A DNA stretch of 45,107 nucleotides, from the NCBI GenBank assembly GCA_035527835.1, contig DATKZS010000004.1, positions 1-45,107 on the forward strand. The letters run 5' to 3'. Source of the DNA: DATKZS01 sp035527835 [NCBI: bacterium]. Lineage in GTDB: Bacteria > RBG-13-61-14. Of this stretch, positions 1 through 6,387 are shown one piece after another (the first letter of the stretch is position 1; every line of letters begins with the position of its first letter). Both the position numbers and the translations under genes were made by a program. A model generated the notes under the pieces. That model worked only from the letters and a program-made list of their open reading frames with translations. It was not told the DNA's origin and did not search any database.

Positions 1-109
1 GATTGGTTTGAGGTGATCGGATTGGTCAGCCTTTTCGTCAGGCATCAGGAGTTGAACCGATAGAAGAAACCGCCGGATACGGTGAGTACGTCCGGTGGTG
101 TGGGAGGAC

Positions 110-127
110 GGGGGCCGTGAGGCCCCC
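110..127 (-). terminator. GC-rich hairpin after the ACT/coiled-coil pair
   Basis: GGGGGCC (110-116), loop GTGA and GGCCCCC (121-127) form a perfect 7-bp stem. GGAGG on one side and CCTCC on the other allow the stem to be longer with a small bulge. It lies just past the stop of the minus-strand 57-residue gene. No T-run follows it on the minus strand, so it could stabilise or terminate the transcript but is not a classical intrinsic terminator. The rest of bases 1-151 holds nothing I can identify. Confidence 0.4.
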
Positions 128-151
128 TCCTACCCGATTATGCGCGGCGCA

Positions 152-325
152 TCAATTCCGGCCGATCCGTTTTTTCAGCGCCTTGATTTTTTCCTCCAAC
201 TCCTCGATGGCGAGGATCTGTCCGGGCCGGACGGAATGGGCGGGGAGCGCGGCCTGGCGGTCGCGGAGCTCGGCTTCGAGCCGCTCGAACTCCTGCTCGA
301 GCTCATCGGGCGGCCCGTCCGCCAT
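152..325 (-). CDS. 57-residue coiled-coil protein coupled to the ACT gene
   Basis: This short gene begins MADGPPDELEQEFERLEAE and ends KKRIGRN. It is almost wholly charged helix with Leu/Ile at heptad-like spacing and one Pro-containing break near residues 32-38 (PAHSVRP), which suggests an antiparallel helical hairpin or a dimerising coiled coil. There is no signal peptide or membrane segment. Its ATG (325-323) shares one base with the TGA of the ACT-domain gene upstream (TGATG at 327-323). That is a classical translational-coupling junction and fixes the start. I do not recognise the family. A partner or stability factor for the ACT protein is an inference from the coupling only. Confidence 0.7.
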   Translation of the reverse strand: MADGPPDELEQEFERLEAELRDRQAALPAHSVRPGQILAIEELEEKIKALKKRIGRN

Positions 326-864
326 CACCTTGCCTCCACCGGCTCGAACTCGATGTCCATGTTCAACTCGTCGCCCAGCGTCTGCAGCGCCTCCTTAAGC
401 TTCTTGACCTTGACCTCCGCCGGCACCGAGATCACCGCCTCCATGGTGAACATGGGAGTGCCGGACACCGGCGCGGGCGTGACCCGGGTGTCCATGCTCT
501 CGATGTTGGCCGCGAAGGAATGCAGCACCTTGCTGATGTCGTGGACAATGCCCGGATGGTCCATGCCCGCGGTCACGATGCGGTAAGGCAGCGACGCCGG
601 CGCCACCCGGGCCTCCGGCGGCTCCGTCCGCTTCACCCAGAGCTGCAGGCCCGTGTTCTTGGCCAGCTCCGCCGGGTACGCCACCGCCCGGTCCACCTCC
701 GCCGCATCACCCGACGCCAGCATGATCATCGCGAACTCGCCGCCCAGCACCGCCATCCGCGACGACTCGATGTTGATGCTCCGCTGGGCCAGATACGCCG
801 AAACATCGTCCACCAGGCCCGGACGGTCCGGACCCACCGCCGTCAAAAGAAGGTACGATTTCAT
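325..864 (-). CDS. Tandem ACT-domain regulatory protein (GcvR-like)
   Basis: The 179-residue protein has two ACT domains, at about residues 4-75 and 93-170. Each opens with the Gly-Pro/Asp-x-Pro-Gly turn seen in ligand-binding ACT domains (GPDRPGLVDDVSAYL and GMDHPGIVHDISKVL). No enzymatic domain is attached. The length and two-ACT layout match the GcvR family, which in enterobacteria controls glycine-cleavage genes through GcvA; related proteins elsewhere bind amino acids. It is cytoplasmic, with no signal peptide. AGGAG lies six bases before the ATG. The stop overlaps the start of a 57-residue gene. The ligand cannot be read from the sequence, and no gcv gene lies nearby. Confidence 0.85.
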   Translation of the reverse strand: MKSYLLLTAVGPDRPGLVDDVSAYLAQRSINIESSRMAVLGGEFAMIMLASGDAAEVDRAVAYPAELAKNTGLQLWVKRTEPPEARVAPASLPYRIVTAGMDHPGIVHDISKVLHSFAANIESMDTRVTPAPVSGTPMFTMEAVISVPAEVKVKKLKEALQTLGDELNMDIEFEPVEAR

Positions 865-894
865 CTCTTGCTCCTGTTCATCGCGCTACCCTCA

Positions 895-923
895 ATCTTA
901 TTACCATCGGCTGGCGCCGGCAA
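895..923 (-). promoter_or_regulatory. Candidate sigma-70 promoter for the ACT gene
   Basis: On the minus strand TTGCCG (923-918) is followed after 17 bases by TAAGAT (900-895), each 4/6 to consensus, about 31 bases before the ATG. The spacing is ideal but the boxes are imperfect. Confidence 0.4.
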
Positions 924-960
924 CCGGACCGCGCCAAAATGAGCACGCGGGCCGGCCGGG

Positions 961-989
961 TTTATTCGCGCGCCGGACCGTGTTATAAC
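961..989 (+). promoter_or_regulatory. Weak candidate promoter for the YbhN-like gene
   Basis: TATAAC (984-989) is a good -10 box. The -35 position 17 bases upstream reads TTTATT (961-966), only 3/6. The leader that follows (about 1000-1040) is very GC-rich and can fold, and no clear ribosome site precedes the ATG at 1046. Confidence 0.3.
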
Positions 990-1045
990 TTCCGGGCATG
1001 GGCGGCCCGAGCGGGCCCTGAATCCCGCGGCCCGGGAAAACATTA

Positions 1046-2041
1046 ATGGCGCAATCACCGGCATCTTCGGCATCGCGGCAATGGGCGCGCAAGGCGCTGC
1101 CCATCATCGGCAGCGCGCTCATCCTCTATTACTATTTTCACGGCCAGGACTGGCGGGCGCTGTGGGACGCGGCGGGCCGGGCCGACCTGTGGCTGGCGGC
1201 GCTCGCGGTGGCCGTGCCGCAGCTCGTGTTCTGGTTCTTCGAGACGCTGCTCACACAGCGGCACCTGGAATGGTTCCACGGCCCGTTCTCCTTCCGCGAA
1301 TACTTCTGGACGCGGGGCGCGATCTACATCCTGCAACTGATCAACACGCCGCTGGGCGGCGGCGGGGCGCTGCTCTATATCAAGCGCAAGGCGCGGATCG
1401 GTTGGCGCAAGCTGATCGGCATCATGCTGTTCCGCTTCGGGCTCACGCTGTGGGGCCTCGACCTGTTCCTGATCCCCGCGACCCTGCTCCTGTATCATTA
1501 CGGGCTCGCGGCCCGGGTCAAGATCAATCTATGGGCCTGGTGGGCGCTATTGATCGGAGGGCTGTTGTGGCTTTGCGAGGCCTGGATCTTCTGGCACCGC
1601 GGCCGGCACATCGGCCTCAGCCGCTTCGTGGTGCGCGACCGGATGAGCGAGTTCTGGAGCGCGTTCCAGCAATCCCCGCCGCGGCGCTGGCTCCTTACCT
1701 GGGCCATGACCATGCCGCCGCTCATGCTCATGCTGGTGGGCCTGTACTTTTTGTCACTGGCCTTCGGCGTCAGGCCGCCGTTCTGGGAATTCATGGCGGT
1801 GGCCCCGTTGCTCTTCCTCATCATTGACCTGCCCATCGCCCTCGCCGGCTTCGGGACCACCACCATGGCCTGGAAACTGTTCTTCCCGGATTACGGCAGC
1901 CCGGACGACGTCATGGCGCTCACGCTGTTCTTCCCGTTTGTCCGCGGCCTCACCCGCGCGCTGATCGGGCTCGTCTCGCTCCGGCCGGCCATGCGCGACA
2001 TCGGCAGACTGTTCCAGGAGAATGACGCCGGCAAGGAATAA
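1046..2041 (+). CDS. Multi-spanning membrane protein, YbhN/LPG-synthase TM family
   Basis: The 331-residue protein has roughly eight hydrophobic segments (for example about 17-30, 48-68, 122-150, 158-180, 223-243 and 250-268). It resembles the membrane domain of lysylphosphatidylglycerol synthases (UPF0104/YbhN, a flippase-like fold). Typical for that family are the conserved early loop with NTPLGGGGALLY and the late DLPIALAGFGTTTMAW stretch, where members carry Pro-x-x-x-Gly-x-Gly-x-x-E/T motifs. The soluble aminoacyl-transfer domain of MprF is absent, so lipid or lipid-linked substrate movement in the inner membrane is the likeliest role. No ribosome site is obvious before the ATG at 1046. 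It transcribes away from the ACT gene. The substrate is unknown. Confidence 0.7.
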   Translation: MAQSPASSASRQWARKALPIIGSALILYYYFHGQDWRALWDAAGRADLWLAALAVAVPQLVFWFFETLLTQRHLEWFHGPFSFREYFWTRGAIYILQLINTPLGGGGALLYIKRKARIGWRKLIGIMLFRFGLTLWGLDLFLIPATLLLYHYGLAARVKINLWAWWALLIGGLLWLCEAWIFWHRGRHIGLSRFVVRDRMSEFWSAFQQSPPRRWLLTWAMTMPPLMLMLVGLYFLSLAFGVRPPFWEFMAVAPLLFLIIDLPIALAGFGTTTMAWKLFFPDYGSPDDVMALTLFFPFVRGLTRALIGLVSLRPAMRDIGRLFQENDAGKE

Positions 2042-2063
2042 GCGCCAGGGCAATCCGGATTTT

Positions 2064-2206
2064 TAGCCGCAGATGAACGCGGATAAAAAAGAATCAAGAA
2101 TCAAGAAGAAAGAAGCAAGTACCATACCTCCGGCTTTTTGCTTCTGACTTCTGACTTCTGGCTTCTCTTCAGTCCGCGTTAATCAATCCGCGTTCATCTG
2201 CGGCTA
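2064..2206. repeat. Palindromic element with a second element nested in its loop
   Basis: The outer arms 2064-2084 and 2186-2206 are 21-bp perfect inverted repeats carrying the phrase AGATGAACGCGGAT. This is the same phrase as the element at 11458-11540. Between them, instead of a short loop, lies a second imperfect palindrome. Its left arm (about 2090-2120) repeats GAATCAAGAA-type words and its right arm (about 2137-2166) repeats CTTCTGA-type words. A partial extra copy of the outer phrase occurs at 2172-2185. It lies directly after the YbhN-like gene. Confidence 0.75.
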
Positions 2207-2451
2207 CTCTTAAAGTGCTTCTCGTTTACAACCTTCCTGACCGAAAGGCCATTATCAATTTCCGTAAATCTTTTCTTGCGCCTGCCAACACCACCAAGTG
2301 CCGGATTAATGACGCCAAACAGACCTTTTTAGCTTAGCAGTCGGTAAATATTACCGCCATTGCTCTTCAGAATTTGAAGATTCGTTCAATGGTACCGGCT
2401 TTCCCGGCAAATCTATTAATTTTTTTCCTGTATTGCCCCATCCGCGGTTTC
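2207..2451. other. AT-richer leader region upstream of the sigma-54 promoter
   Basis: No gene is visible here. The stretch is less GC-rich than its surroundings. It holds two short dyads at distances where sigma-54 activators usually bind: CGGTAA-ATA-TTACCG at 2342-2356 and CTTCA-GAATT-TGAAG at about 2366-2380. Their use as upstream activating sites is an inference from position. Confidence 0.35.
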
Positions 2452-2467
2452 TGGCACGGCGATTGCT
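2452..2467 (+). promoter_or_regulatory. Sigma-54 (RpoN) promoter
   Basis: TGGCACGGCGATTGCT matches the RpoN consensus TGGCACR-N4-TTGCW at every defined position, with GG and GC at exact -24/-12 spacing. Transcription would start near 2478. An AGAGGAG ribosome site follows at 2482-2488 and the ATG of a 75-residue gene at 2495. Such a match needs an ATP-dependent enhancer-binding activator. Confidence 0.8.
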
Positions 2468-2494
2468 ATACAATGGTGTCAGAGAGGAGTAGTA

Positions 2495-2722
2495 ATGGAA
2501 ACCAGCACGAAAAATCGGCAATTTGTGGGAGCGGTGGGCGACCTGGTGGAGGCGTTATACGGCGAGTTCGACATGCTTCCGATCTCTGACTCCGCCAAGA
2601 CCGCCATCGTGATGGTGATGCTGGGCGACCTCATGAAGCGGGACGGCTCGGTGTTTTCTTTCAATGCGCCCGCGAACGTGGGCGAGCTCGGCGCGGAGCA
2701 GAGCGCCCCGATCCCAGGCTGA
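2495..2722 (+). CDS. Small protein of unknown function under sigma-54 control
   Basis: The 75-residue protein begins METSTKNRQFVGAVGDLVEA. It has an amphipathic helical N-terminal half, a stretch with small-residue hydrophobics (KTAIVMVMLGDLMKR, about 32-46) and a polar, Pro/Ala-rich tail. There is no signal peptide, Cys or recognisable domain. The start is supported by AGAGGAG seven bases upstream and by the sigma-54 promoter 28 bases upstream. It stands alone: the next gene downstream starts about 280 bases later. I do not recognise the family. RpoN control suggests a role linked to nitrogen, motility, envelope or developmental responses, but that is inference only. Confidence 0.7.
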   Translation: METSTKNRQFVGAVGDLVEALYGEFDMLPISDSAKTAIVMVMLGDLMKRDGSVFSFNAPANVGELGAEQSAPIPG

Positions 2723-2879
2723 GCAGGGGAAGGTCATTTGGCAATGGATCAGCCAGCGTTTACGTTTTTTCGGGTAACAGCGGCGTCACTCATGGCGCCG
2801 GAAGGATAATGCTGGCTTTAACATTACGGACCACCGGTCCCTCCAGCCTCCTTTTCCATTATTTCTTGAATTAATCTAT

Positions 2880-2917
2880 TCCTCTCTGTGTCCTCTGCGC
2901 CTCTGCGGTTTTTAAAA
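2880..2917. repeat. Half-copy of an intergenic stutter repeat
   Basis: CTCTGTGTCCTCTGCGCCTC and the following CTGCGG form a short stuttering phrase (CTCTG-CGC-CTCTG-CGG) of the same style as the other intergenic repeats, but without a visible opposite arm. An open reading frame running into rlmE passes through it. That is one reason to reject the upstream extension of rlmE. Confidence 0.4.
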
Positions 2918-3004
2918 TGCTCCCTTTTCGTCAGCCCCAATGAAAGCGGCGTCGTGCCGCCGCACTCCAAGGTTGATACCCGCCCCGCTAAAAGTTATCA
3001 TGTG

Positions 3005-3670
3005 ATGGTGGCGCGACCGGATTACAAGAAGCCTGATTATTACGCGCGCAAGGCCAAGGACCGTGGCTTCGGGGCGCGGAGCGTTTTCAAGCTCGAGGAG
3101 ATAGACGGCAAGGAGGGGCTGACGCGTCCGGGCCAGAAGGTCCTGGACCTGGGCGCGGCGCCGGGCTCGTGGATGCAGTACCTGTCGGCCCGGGTGGGCG
3201 CCCGGGGCCTGGTGGTGGGCGTGGACCTGAAGCCGCTCACGAGGCCGGCGCGGGCGAACGAGCGGTTCATCGCGGCCGACGTTTTCGCGCTCGATCCGGG
3301 GCCGCTCCTTAGCGAGCACGGACCCTTTGACCTGGTGCTCTCCGACATGATGCCCAACACCATCGGCCACAAGGCCTCCGACCATTACCGCTCCATCGCC
3401 ATCGCCGAGCGCGCGCTTGAGTTCGCGGACGCGCTGCTCCGGCCGGGCGGGGCCTTTCTGGTCAAGGTGTTCCAGGGCGCGGACTTCGAGTCGTTCCGCG
3501 CCGGGCTGCGCGGGCGTTTTGAAAAGGTGAAGGTGAAGAAGCCGAAGAGCTCGCGGCCGAACAGCCGGGAGGTGTATCTTTTGGCGCTCGGCAAGATCGG
3601 GAGTAAGGAGGAAGGTTCACATGGCTCAGAGGAAAAAAGGCGGCAAGGCGGTAAAAAAGGGTGGCGCTAA
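3005..3670 (+). CDS. rlmE: 23S rRNA 2'-O-methyltransferase RlmE (FtsJ/RrmJ)
   Basis: This is an S-adenosylmethionine-dependent enzyme that methylates the ribose of U2552 in the A loop of 23S rRNA during 50S maturation. With the ATG at 3005 the product is 221 residues. The SAM-binding motif DLGAAPGSW lies at about 48-56. The K-D-K-E catalytic set is complete: K29 (SVFKLEEID), D114 (LSDMMPN), K154 (VKVFQG) and E189 (SREVYLL). The frame stays open upstream to 2888, but that part crosses a repeat and lacks family similarity, so MVARPDYKK is taken as the start although no strong ribosome site precedes it. The last ~20 residues are a Lys/Gly/Glu tail beyond the normal family end. They are encoded in the region where pfk starts in another frame (50-nt overlap). 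Confidence 0.9.
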   Translation: MVARPDYKKPDYYARKAKDRGFGARSVFKLEEIDGKEGLTRPGQKVLDLGAAPGSWMQYLSARVGARGLVVGVDLKPLTRPARANERFIAADVFALDPGPLLSEHGPFDLVLSDMMPNTIGHKASDHYRSIAIAERALEFADALLRPGGAFLVKVFQGADFESFRAGLRGRFEKVKVKKPKSSRPNSREVYLLALGKIGSKEEGSHGSEEKRRQGGKKGWR

Positions 3671-4802
3671 GTCGGCGGCGCGCTACGCGGCCCTGAAGCG
3701 GATCGGGATGCTCACCGGCGGCGGCGACTGTCCGGGCCTGAACGGCGTGATCCGGGCGGTGACGCGGACCGCCATCAACATTTACGGCTGGGAGGTGATA
3801 GGCTTCGAGGACGGGTTCGAGGGCATGATCTATCCGGGCAAGAGCCGGGTGCTCGATCACGAGTCCACCCGCGGCATCCTCCACCGCGGCGGCACCATCC
3901 TGGGCTCGACCAACCGCGGCAACCCCTTTTCCTTCCCCGTGCAGAAGCGCGGCAAGACCGTTTCCGTGGACTGCTCGGACATGGTGGCCGACACCTACCG
4001 CCGCCAAGAGCTGGACGCGCTGGTCGTGATCGGCGGCGACGGCACGCTCAAGATCGCGGAGCGGCTCGCAAAGGAAAAGGGCATCCGGGTGATGGGCGTG
4101 CCCAAGACCATTGACAACGACCTGTCCGCCACGGAGGTCACGTTCGGTTTCGATACCGCGGTGGCCACGGCGACCGAGGCCATTGACAAGCTGCACACCA
4201 CGGCCGAGAGCCATCACCGCATCATGCTGGTCGAGGTCATGGGCCGGGACGCGGGCTGGATCGCCCTGCACGCCGGCCTGGCCGGAGGCGCCGACGCCAT
4301 CCTGGTCCCGGAGATCGAGTACGACATGAAGAAGATGATCGAGGTGATCCGGGCCCGCGAGGAAAAGGGCCGCAAGTCGTCCATCGTGGTGGTGGCGGAG
4401 GGCGCGCGCCCGGTCGGCGGCGCCGTGAGCACGATCAGGAGCGCCCGCCCGCCGTTCGACCTGGTCCGCCTCGGCGGCGCGGCCCAGCGCGTGGCCGACG
4501 AGCTCGAGGCCCTGACCGGCCGCGAAACCCGCGTCACCGTGCTCGGCCACGTCCAGCGCGGAGGCTCACCCGTGCCCTACGACCGCAACCTCGCCTCCCG
4601 CTTCGGAGTCGCCGCCGTCCAAGCCCTCGCCCGAGGCGAATACTCCCACATGGTCGCCCTCCACGCCGACCGCATCATCTCCGTCCCCCTCAAAGAAGCC
4701 ATCAACAAGCAAAAATTCGTGGACCCCAAAGGAGAAATGGTCATAACAGCGGAGGCGGTGGGGATATCGTTCTGCGGGCCGGATAGGAATGAGTGCAAAT
4801 GA
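3621..4802 (+). CDS. pfkA: 6-phosphofructokinase
   Basis: It phosphorylates fructose 6-phosphate to the 1,6-bisphosphate, the committed step of glycolysis, in the cytoplasm. The 393-residue protein has the phosphate-binding MLTGGGDCPGLN (30-41), GGDGT (138-142), PKTIDND (161-167, catalytic Asp region) and MGRDAGW (207-213). Gly in GGDGT is the residue found in ATP-dependent enzymes; PPi-dependent ones usually have Asp there. PKTIDND with Lys is typical of the PPi-type clade, so this looks like an ATP-using member of that clade (inference from family rules). AAGGAGGAA seven bases before the ATG fixes the start. This leaves a Lys/Gly/Ala-rich N-terminal extension of about 28 residues that overlaps rlmE out of frame. 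The two genes are surely co-transcribed. Confidence 0.93.
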   Translation: MAQRKKGGKAVKKGGAKSAARYAALKRIGMLTGGGDCPGLNGVIRAVTRTAINIYGWEVIGFEDGFEGMIYPGKSRVLDHESTRGILHRGGTILGSTNRGNPFSFPVQKRGKTVSVDCSDMVADTYRRQELDALVVIGGDGTLKIAERLAKEKGIRVMGVPKTIDNDLSATEVTFGFDTAVATATEAIDKLHTTAESHHRIMLVEVMGRDAGWIALHAGLAGGADAILVPEIEYDMKKMIEVIRAREEKGRKSSIVVVAEGARPVGGAVSTIRSARPPFDLVRLGGAAQRVADELEALTGRETRVTVLGHVQRGGSPVPYDRNLASRFGVAAVQALARGEYSHMVALHADRIISVPLKEAINKQKFVDPKGEMVITAEAVGISFCGPDRNECK

Positions 4803-4871
4803 ATCGGGTGTATGCTAATGTGATGTATTGAATCATTGTGATGTATCGAACCATTAGCAAATTATTTCTTA

Positions 4872-4976
4872 AGCCCTGAAAGGGCGAAAATAAGATAGCC
4901 CAGGGTTGGCCGTCTTCGGCCTACCCTGGGATATCGGCGCCCACATATCCTTTTCAGCCCTGAAGGGGCGAAATAG
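4872..4976. repeat. Triple-hairpin intergenic element
   Basis: Two near-identical modules, AGCCCTGAAAGGGCGAAAATA (4872 on, stem GCCCT/AGGGC with loop GAA) and CAGCCCTGAAGGGGCGAAAT (4956 on), flank a larger hairpin at 4899-4930. That hairpin pairs CCCAGGGT with ACCCTGGG, then GGCCG with CGGCC around TCTT. It sits between pfkA and the MNT gene. The large hairpin could also act as the pfkA transcript end, though no T-run follows. Confidence 0.6.
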
Positions 4977-5007
4977 AACGTTGACAGGGCGCGGGGAGGA
5001 CCAGCAC

Positions 5008-5316
5008 ATGGCGCTGCATGAAGACATAATGGCGACGCTGCAAAACAATCTGGACGCTTTGCGTCGGCACAAGGTCAGAAAGATCGGCCTGTTCGGCTCG
5101 GCGGCCAGAAAAGAGGCGGGGAGCGGCAGCGACCTGGACTTCCTGGTCGAGTTCGAGGAAAAATCGTTCGACAATTACATGGACCTCAAGTTCTTCCTGG
5201 AAGACCTGTTCGGCCGCAAGGTGGACCTCGTGATCGAGGGAACCATCAAGCCGGCCCTCCGAGCCAAAATCCTTCAGGAGACCATCTATGCCCCGGGACT
5301 ATCAAGTCTATCTTGA
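5008..5316 (+). CDS. mntA: MNT-type nucleotidyltransferase antitoxin
   Basis: The 102-residue protein has the minimal nucleotidyltransferase motif GS-x10-D-x-D (G30-S31, D42, D44 in GSGSDLDFLVEF) and a third acidic strand (KVDLVIEG). In MntA-HepT toxin-antitoxin pairs this protein adenylylates the HEPN RNase HepT and silences it. GGGGAGGA seven bases before the ATG at 5008 marks the start; the open frame upstream to 4906 lies in a repeat and is rejected. The next start (5288) overlaps its 3' end by 29 bases and opens a hepT gene that is cut short, so the antitoxin is left without an intact partner here. Confidence 0.85.
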   Translation: MALHEDIMATLQNNLDALRRHKVRKIGLFGSAARKEAGSGSDLDFLVEFEEKSFDNYMDLKFFLEDLFGRKVDLVIEGTIKPALRAKILQETIYAPGLSSLS

Positions 5317-5359
5317 GGACATTATGGAATCATTCCGCAGCCTGGAGATGCCCCAATAG
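5288..5359 (+). pseudogene. hepT: Truncated hepT (HEPN RNase toxin) remnant
   Basis: ATG at 5288 opens a frame reading MPRDYQVYLEDIMESF, the usual N-terminal helix of HepT proteins, but it reaches TAG at 5357-5359 after 23 residues. HepT is normally about 110-140 residues with a C-terminal R-x4-6-H RNase motif, which is missing. I do not see the rest of the gene beyond the AT-rich segment that begins six bases later. The loss of the toxin therefore probably came with, or before, that insertion. Confidence 0.7.
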
Positions 5360-5396
5360 CGCGCTATGTGGGCTATCCCGCTTCTATGATCCGTAT

Positions 5397-6200
5397 TCAT
5401 TTGGTATTGAACAATGATTTAAATCCCTCCGAAAGATCCCTAACATATATTTTACTATCATTTATCTGTTGGGGTGGTATGGTAAACTCAAGACGTATTG
5501 AATTATTAATTAAAAAGATCGCTTTCCCATCTGTGACGAAACTTACTTCAGTCTTTGATCCAAAATAAACCTGTAACTGTTGAGCTTGCCTGAGAGAATC
5601 AATAGGCTTGCCAATCGCAGGATCTTCTTGAGACATCGTCAATGGAATAGTAAATTTCACAAGTCCATTTTCTGCCTTGTCAGCGATGTATTCATATGTG
5701 GATGCTTTAAGCAAAACAGTATTCCCGTTAATGAGAGAAACATATAGAGCATTATCTTTATCTGGAAAATGTCTATCCGTATCAGATTTGATTGTTAAAA
5801 ATACTGTCGCTGTAGCGCTTATGATATCTTGTCGCAACGGGTCAATGCTTTCCAGGCGATCAACGATCTTTTTAAGAGAAATATTTATTTCCTCTCCTGG
5901 AAATTCTCTGGATGCACGTGCTATAAGAGGAGCAACTGTTTCTCGCAAGCCCTTGTTCTCAGATTCTACTTGGCGAATATCTCGTTCTAGATCTCGGTTT
6001 CGCGATTGTAAATCAGTATTGTCATTTTCAAGTTTGGATATAGTCTTGTACTGATAGCACTGATTATAGGCGAAATAAATAGCAACGCCAATTAGTAATA
6101 TTATAAAGATAATGGCGCGCCACCGCCTTCTAATAAAGAGTTCAATAAATGCATCGAATTCTTTATCAAGACGTTTAGACCATGGTATATAATCTGTCAT
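5397..6200 (-). CDS. Single-pass membrane coiled-coil protein, unknown function
   Basis: The 267-residue protein has a short basic cytoplasmic N-terminus, one transmembrane segment (about 29-46, IIFIILLIGVAIYFAY) and a coiled coil at about 52-90 (KLENDNTDLQSRNRDLERD). A predicted globular domain of mixed strands follows (about 100-267), which by topology would be outside the membrane or in the periplasm. I recognise no catalytic motif. Codon and base composition are strikingly AT-rich against the GC-rich neighbours, which points to recent horizontal acquisition. It has its own sigma-70 promoter (6325-6352) and a leader of about 118 bases. The ribosome site before ATG 6200 is weak. A role in defence or phage exclusion is possible from its place in a broken toxin-antitoxin locus, but this is a guess. 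Confidence 0.75.
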   Translation of the reverse strand: MTDYIPWSKRLDKEFDAFIELFIRRRWRAIIFIILLIGVAIYFAYNQCYQYKTISKLENDNTDLQSRNRDLERDIRQVESENKGLRETVAPLIARASREFPGEEINISLKKIVDRLESIDPLRQDIISATATVFLTIKSDTDRHFPDKDNALYVSLINGNTVLLKASTYEYIADKAENGLVKFTIPLTMSQEDPAIGKPIDSLRQAQQLQVYFGSKTEVSFVTDGKAIFLINNSIRLEFTIPPQQINDSKIYVRDLSEGFKSLFNTK

Positions 6201-6324
6201 TGAATTTTCTCAACTTCACTCTGTAATTAAAAGCTCGAATTTGAATTTGCGAGGCGACTATTTCTATTTAATAATGGATTAATCTCCATCGTTCGCAAAA
6301 GCCTTCTCCGCCTCACAGTTAAGT

Positions 6325-6352
6325 ATTATACAATATCTTATTGTAAAGTCAA
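6325..6352 (-). promoter_or_regulatory. Strong sigma-70 promoter of the AT-rich cargo gene
   Basis: On the minus strand TTGACT (6352-6347) is followed after 16 bases by a perfect TATAAT (6330-6325). The -35 box begins three bases inside the right copy of the 17-bp inverted repeat. The imported gene therefore brings its own promoter. Confidence 0.75.
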
Positions 6353-6362
6353 CTGCGGGATA

Positions 6363-6387
6363 GCCCACATAAATTTTTATGTGGGCG
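6363..6387. repeat. AT-centred hairpin overlapping the right inverted repeat
   Basis: GCCCACATAAA and TTTATGTGGGC pair over 10-11 bp around a tiny T-rich loop. The hairpin includes the end of the 17-bp repeat, so the right border carries an extra inverted copy of TATGTGGGC that the left border lacks. The remaining bases up to 6543 show no gene. Confidence 0.55.

Larger units (their letters stand above)
5365..6371. mobile_element. AT-rich insertion bounded by a 17-bp inverted repeat
   Basis: TATGTGGGCTATCCCGC (5365-5381) and its exact reverse complement (6355-6371) bound about 970 bases that are far more AT-rich than both sides. Inside are one gene (5397-6200, minus) and its own strong promoter directly next to the right repeat. 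The left end lies six bases after the premature stop of hepT. No transposase is encoded, so it would be a non-autonomous or passively acquired unit. I could not identify a target-site duplication. Confidence 0.55.

Noticed and set aside
1-110. Possible tRNA remnant (GAGTTGAACCGAT-like stretch near 50)
   Set aside because: No cloverleaf, anticodon stem or acceptor pairing can be drawn around it.
2888-3004. 39-residue N-terminal extension of RlmE
   Set aside because: It runs through an intergenic repeat, lacks family similarity, and the usual RlmE N-terminus begins near 3005.
4906-5007. N-terminal extension of the MNT protein
   Set aside because: It lies in the triple-hairpin repeat, and a strong ribosome site sits directly before ATG 5008.
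5365-6371. Complete insertion sequence
   Set aside because: The inverted repeats are present, but there is no transposase frame and no target duplication that I could find.
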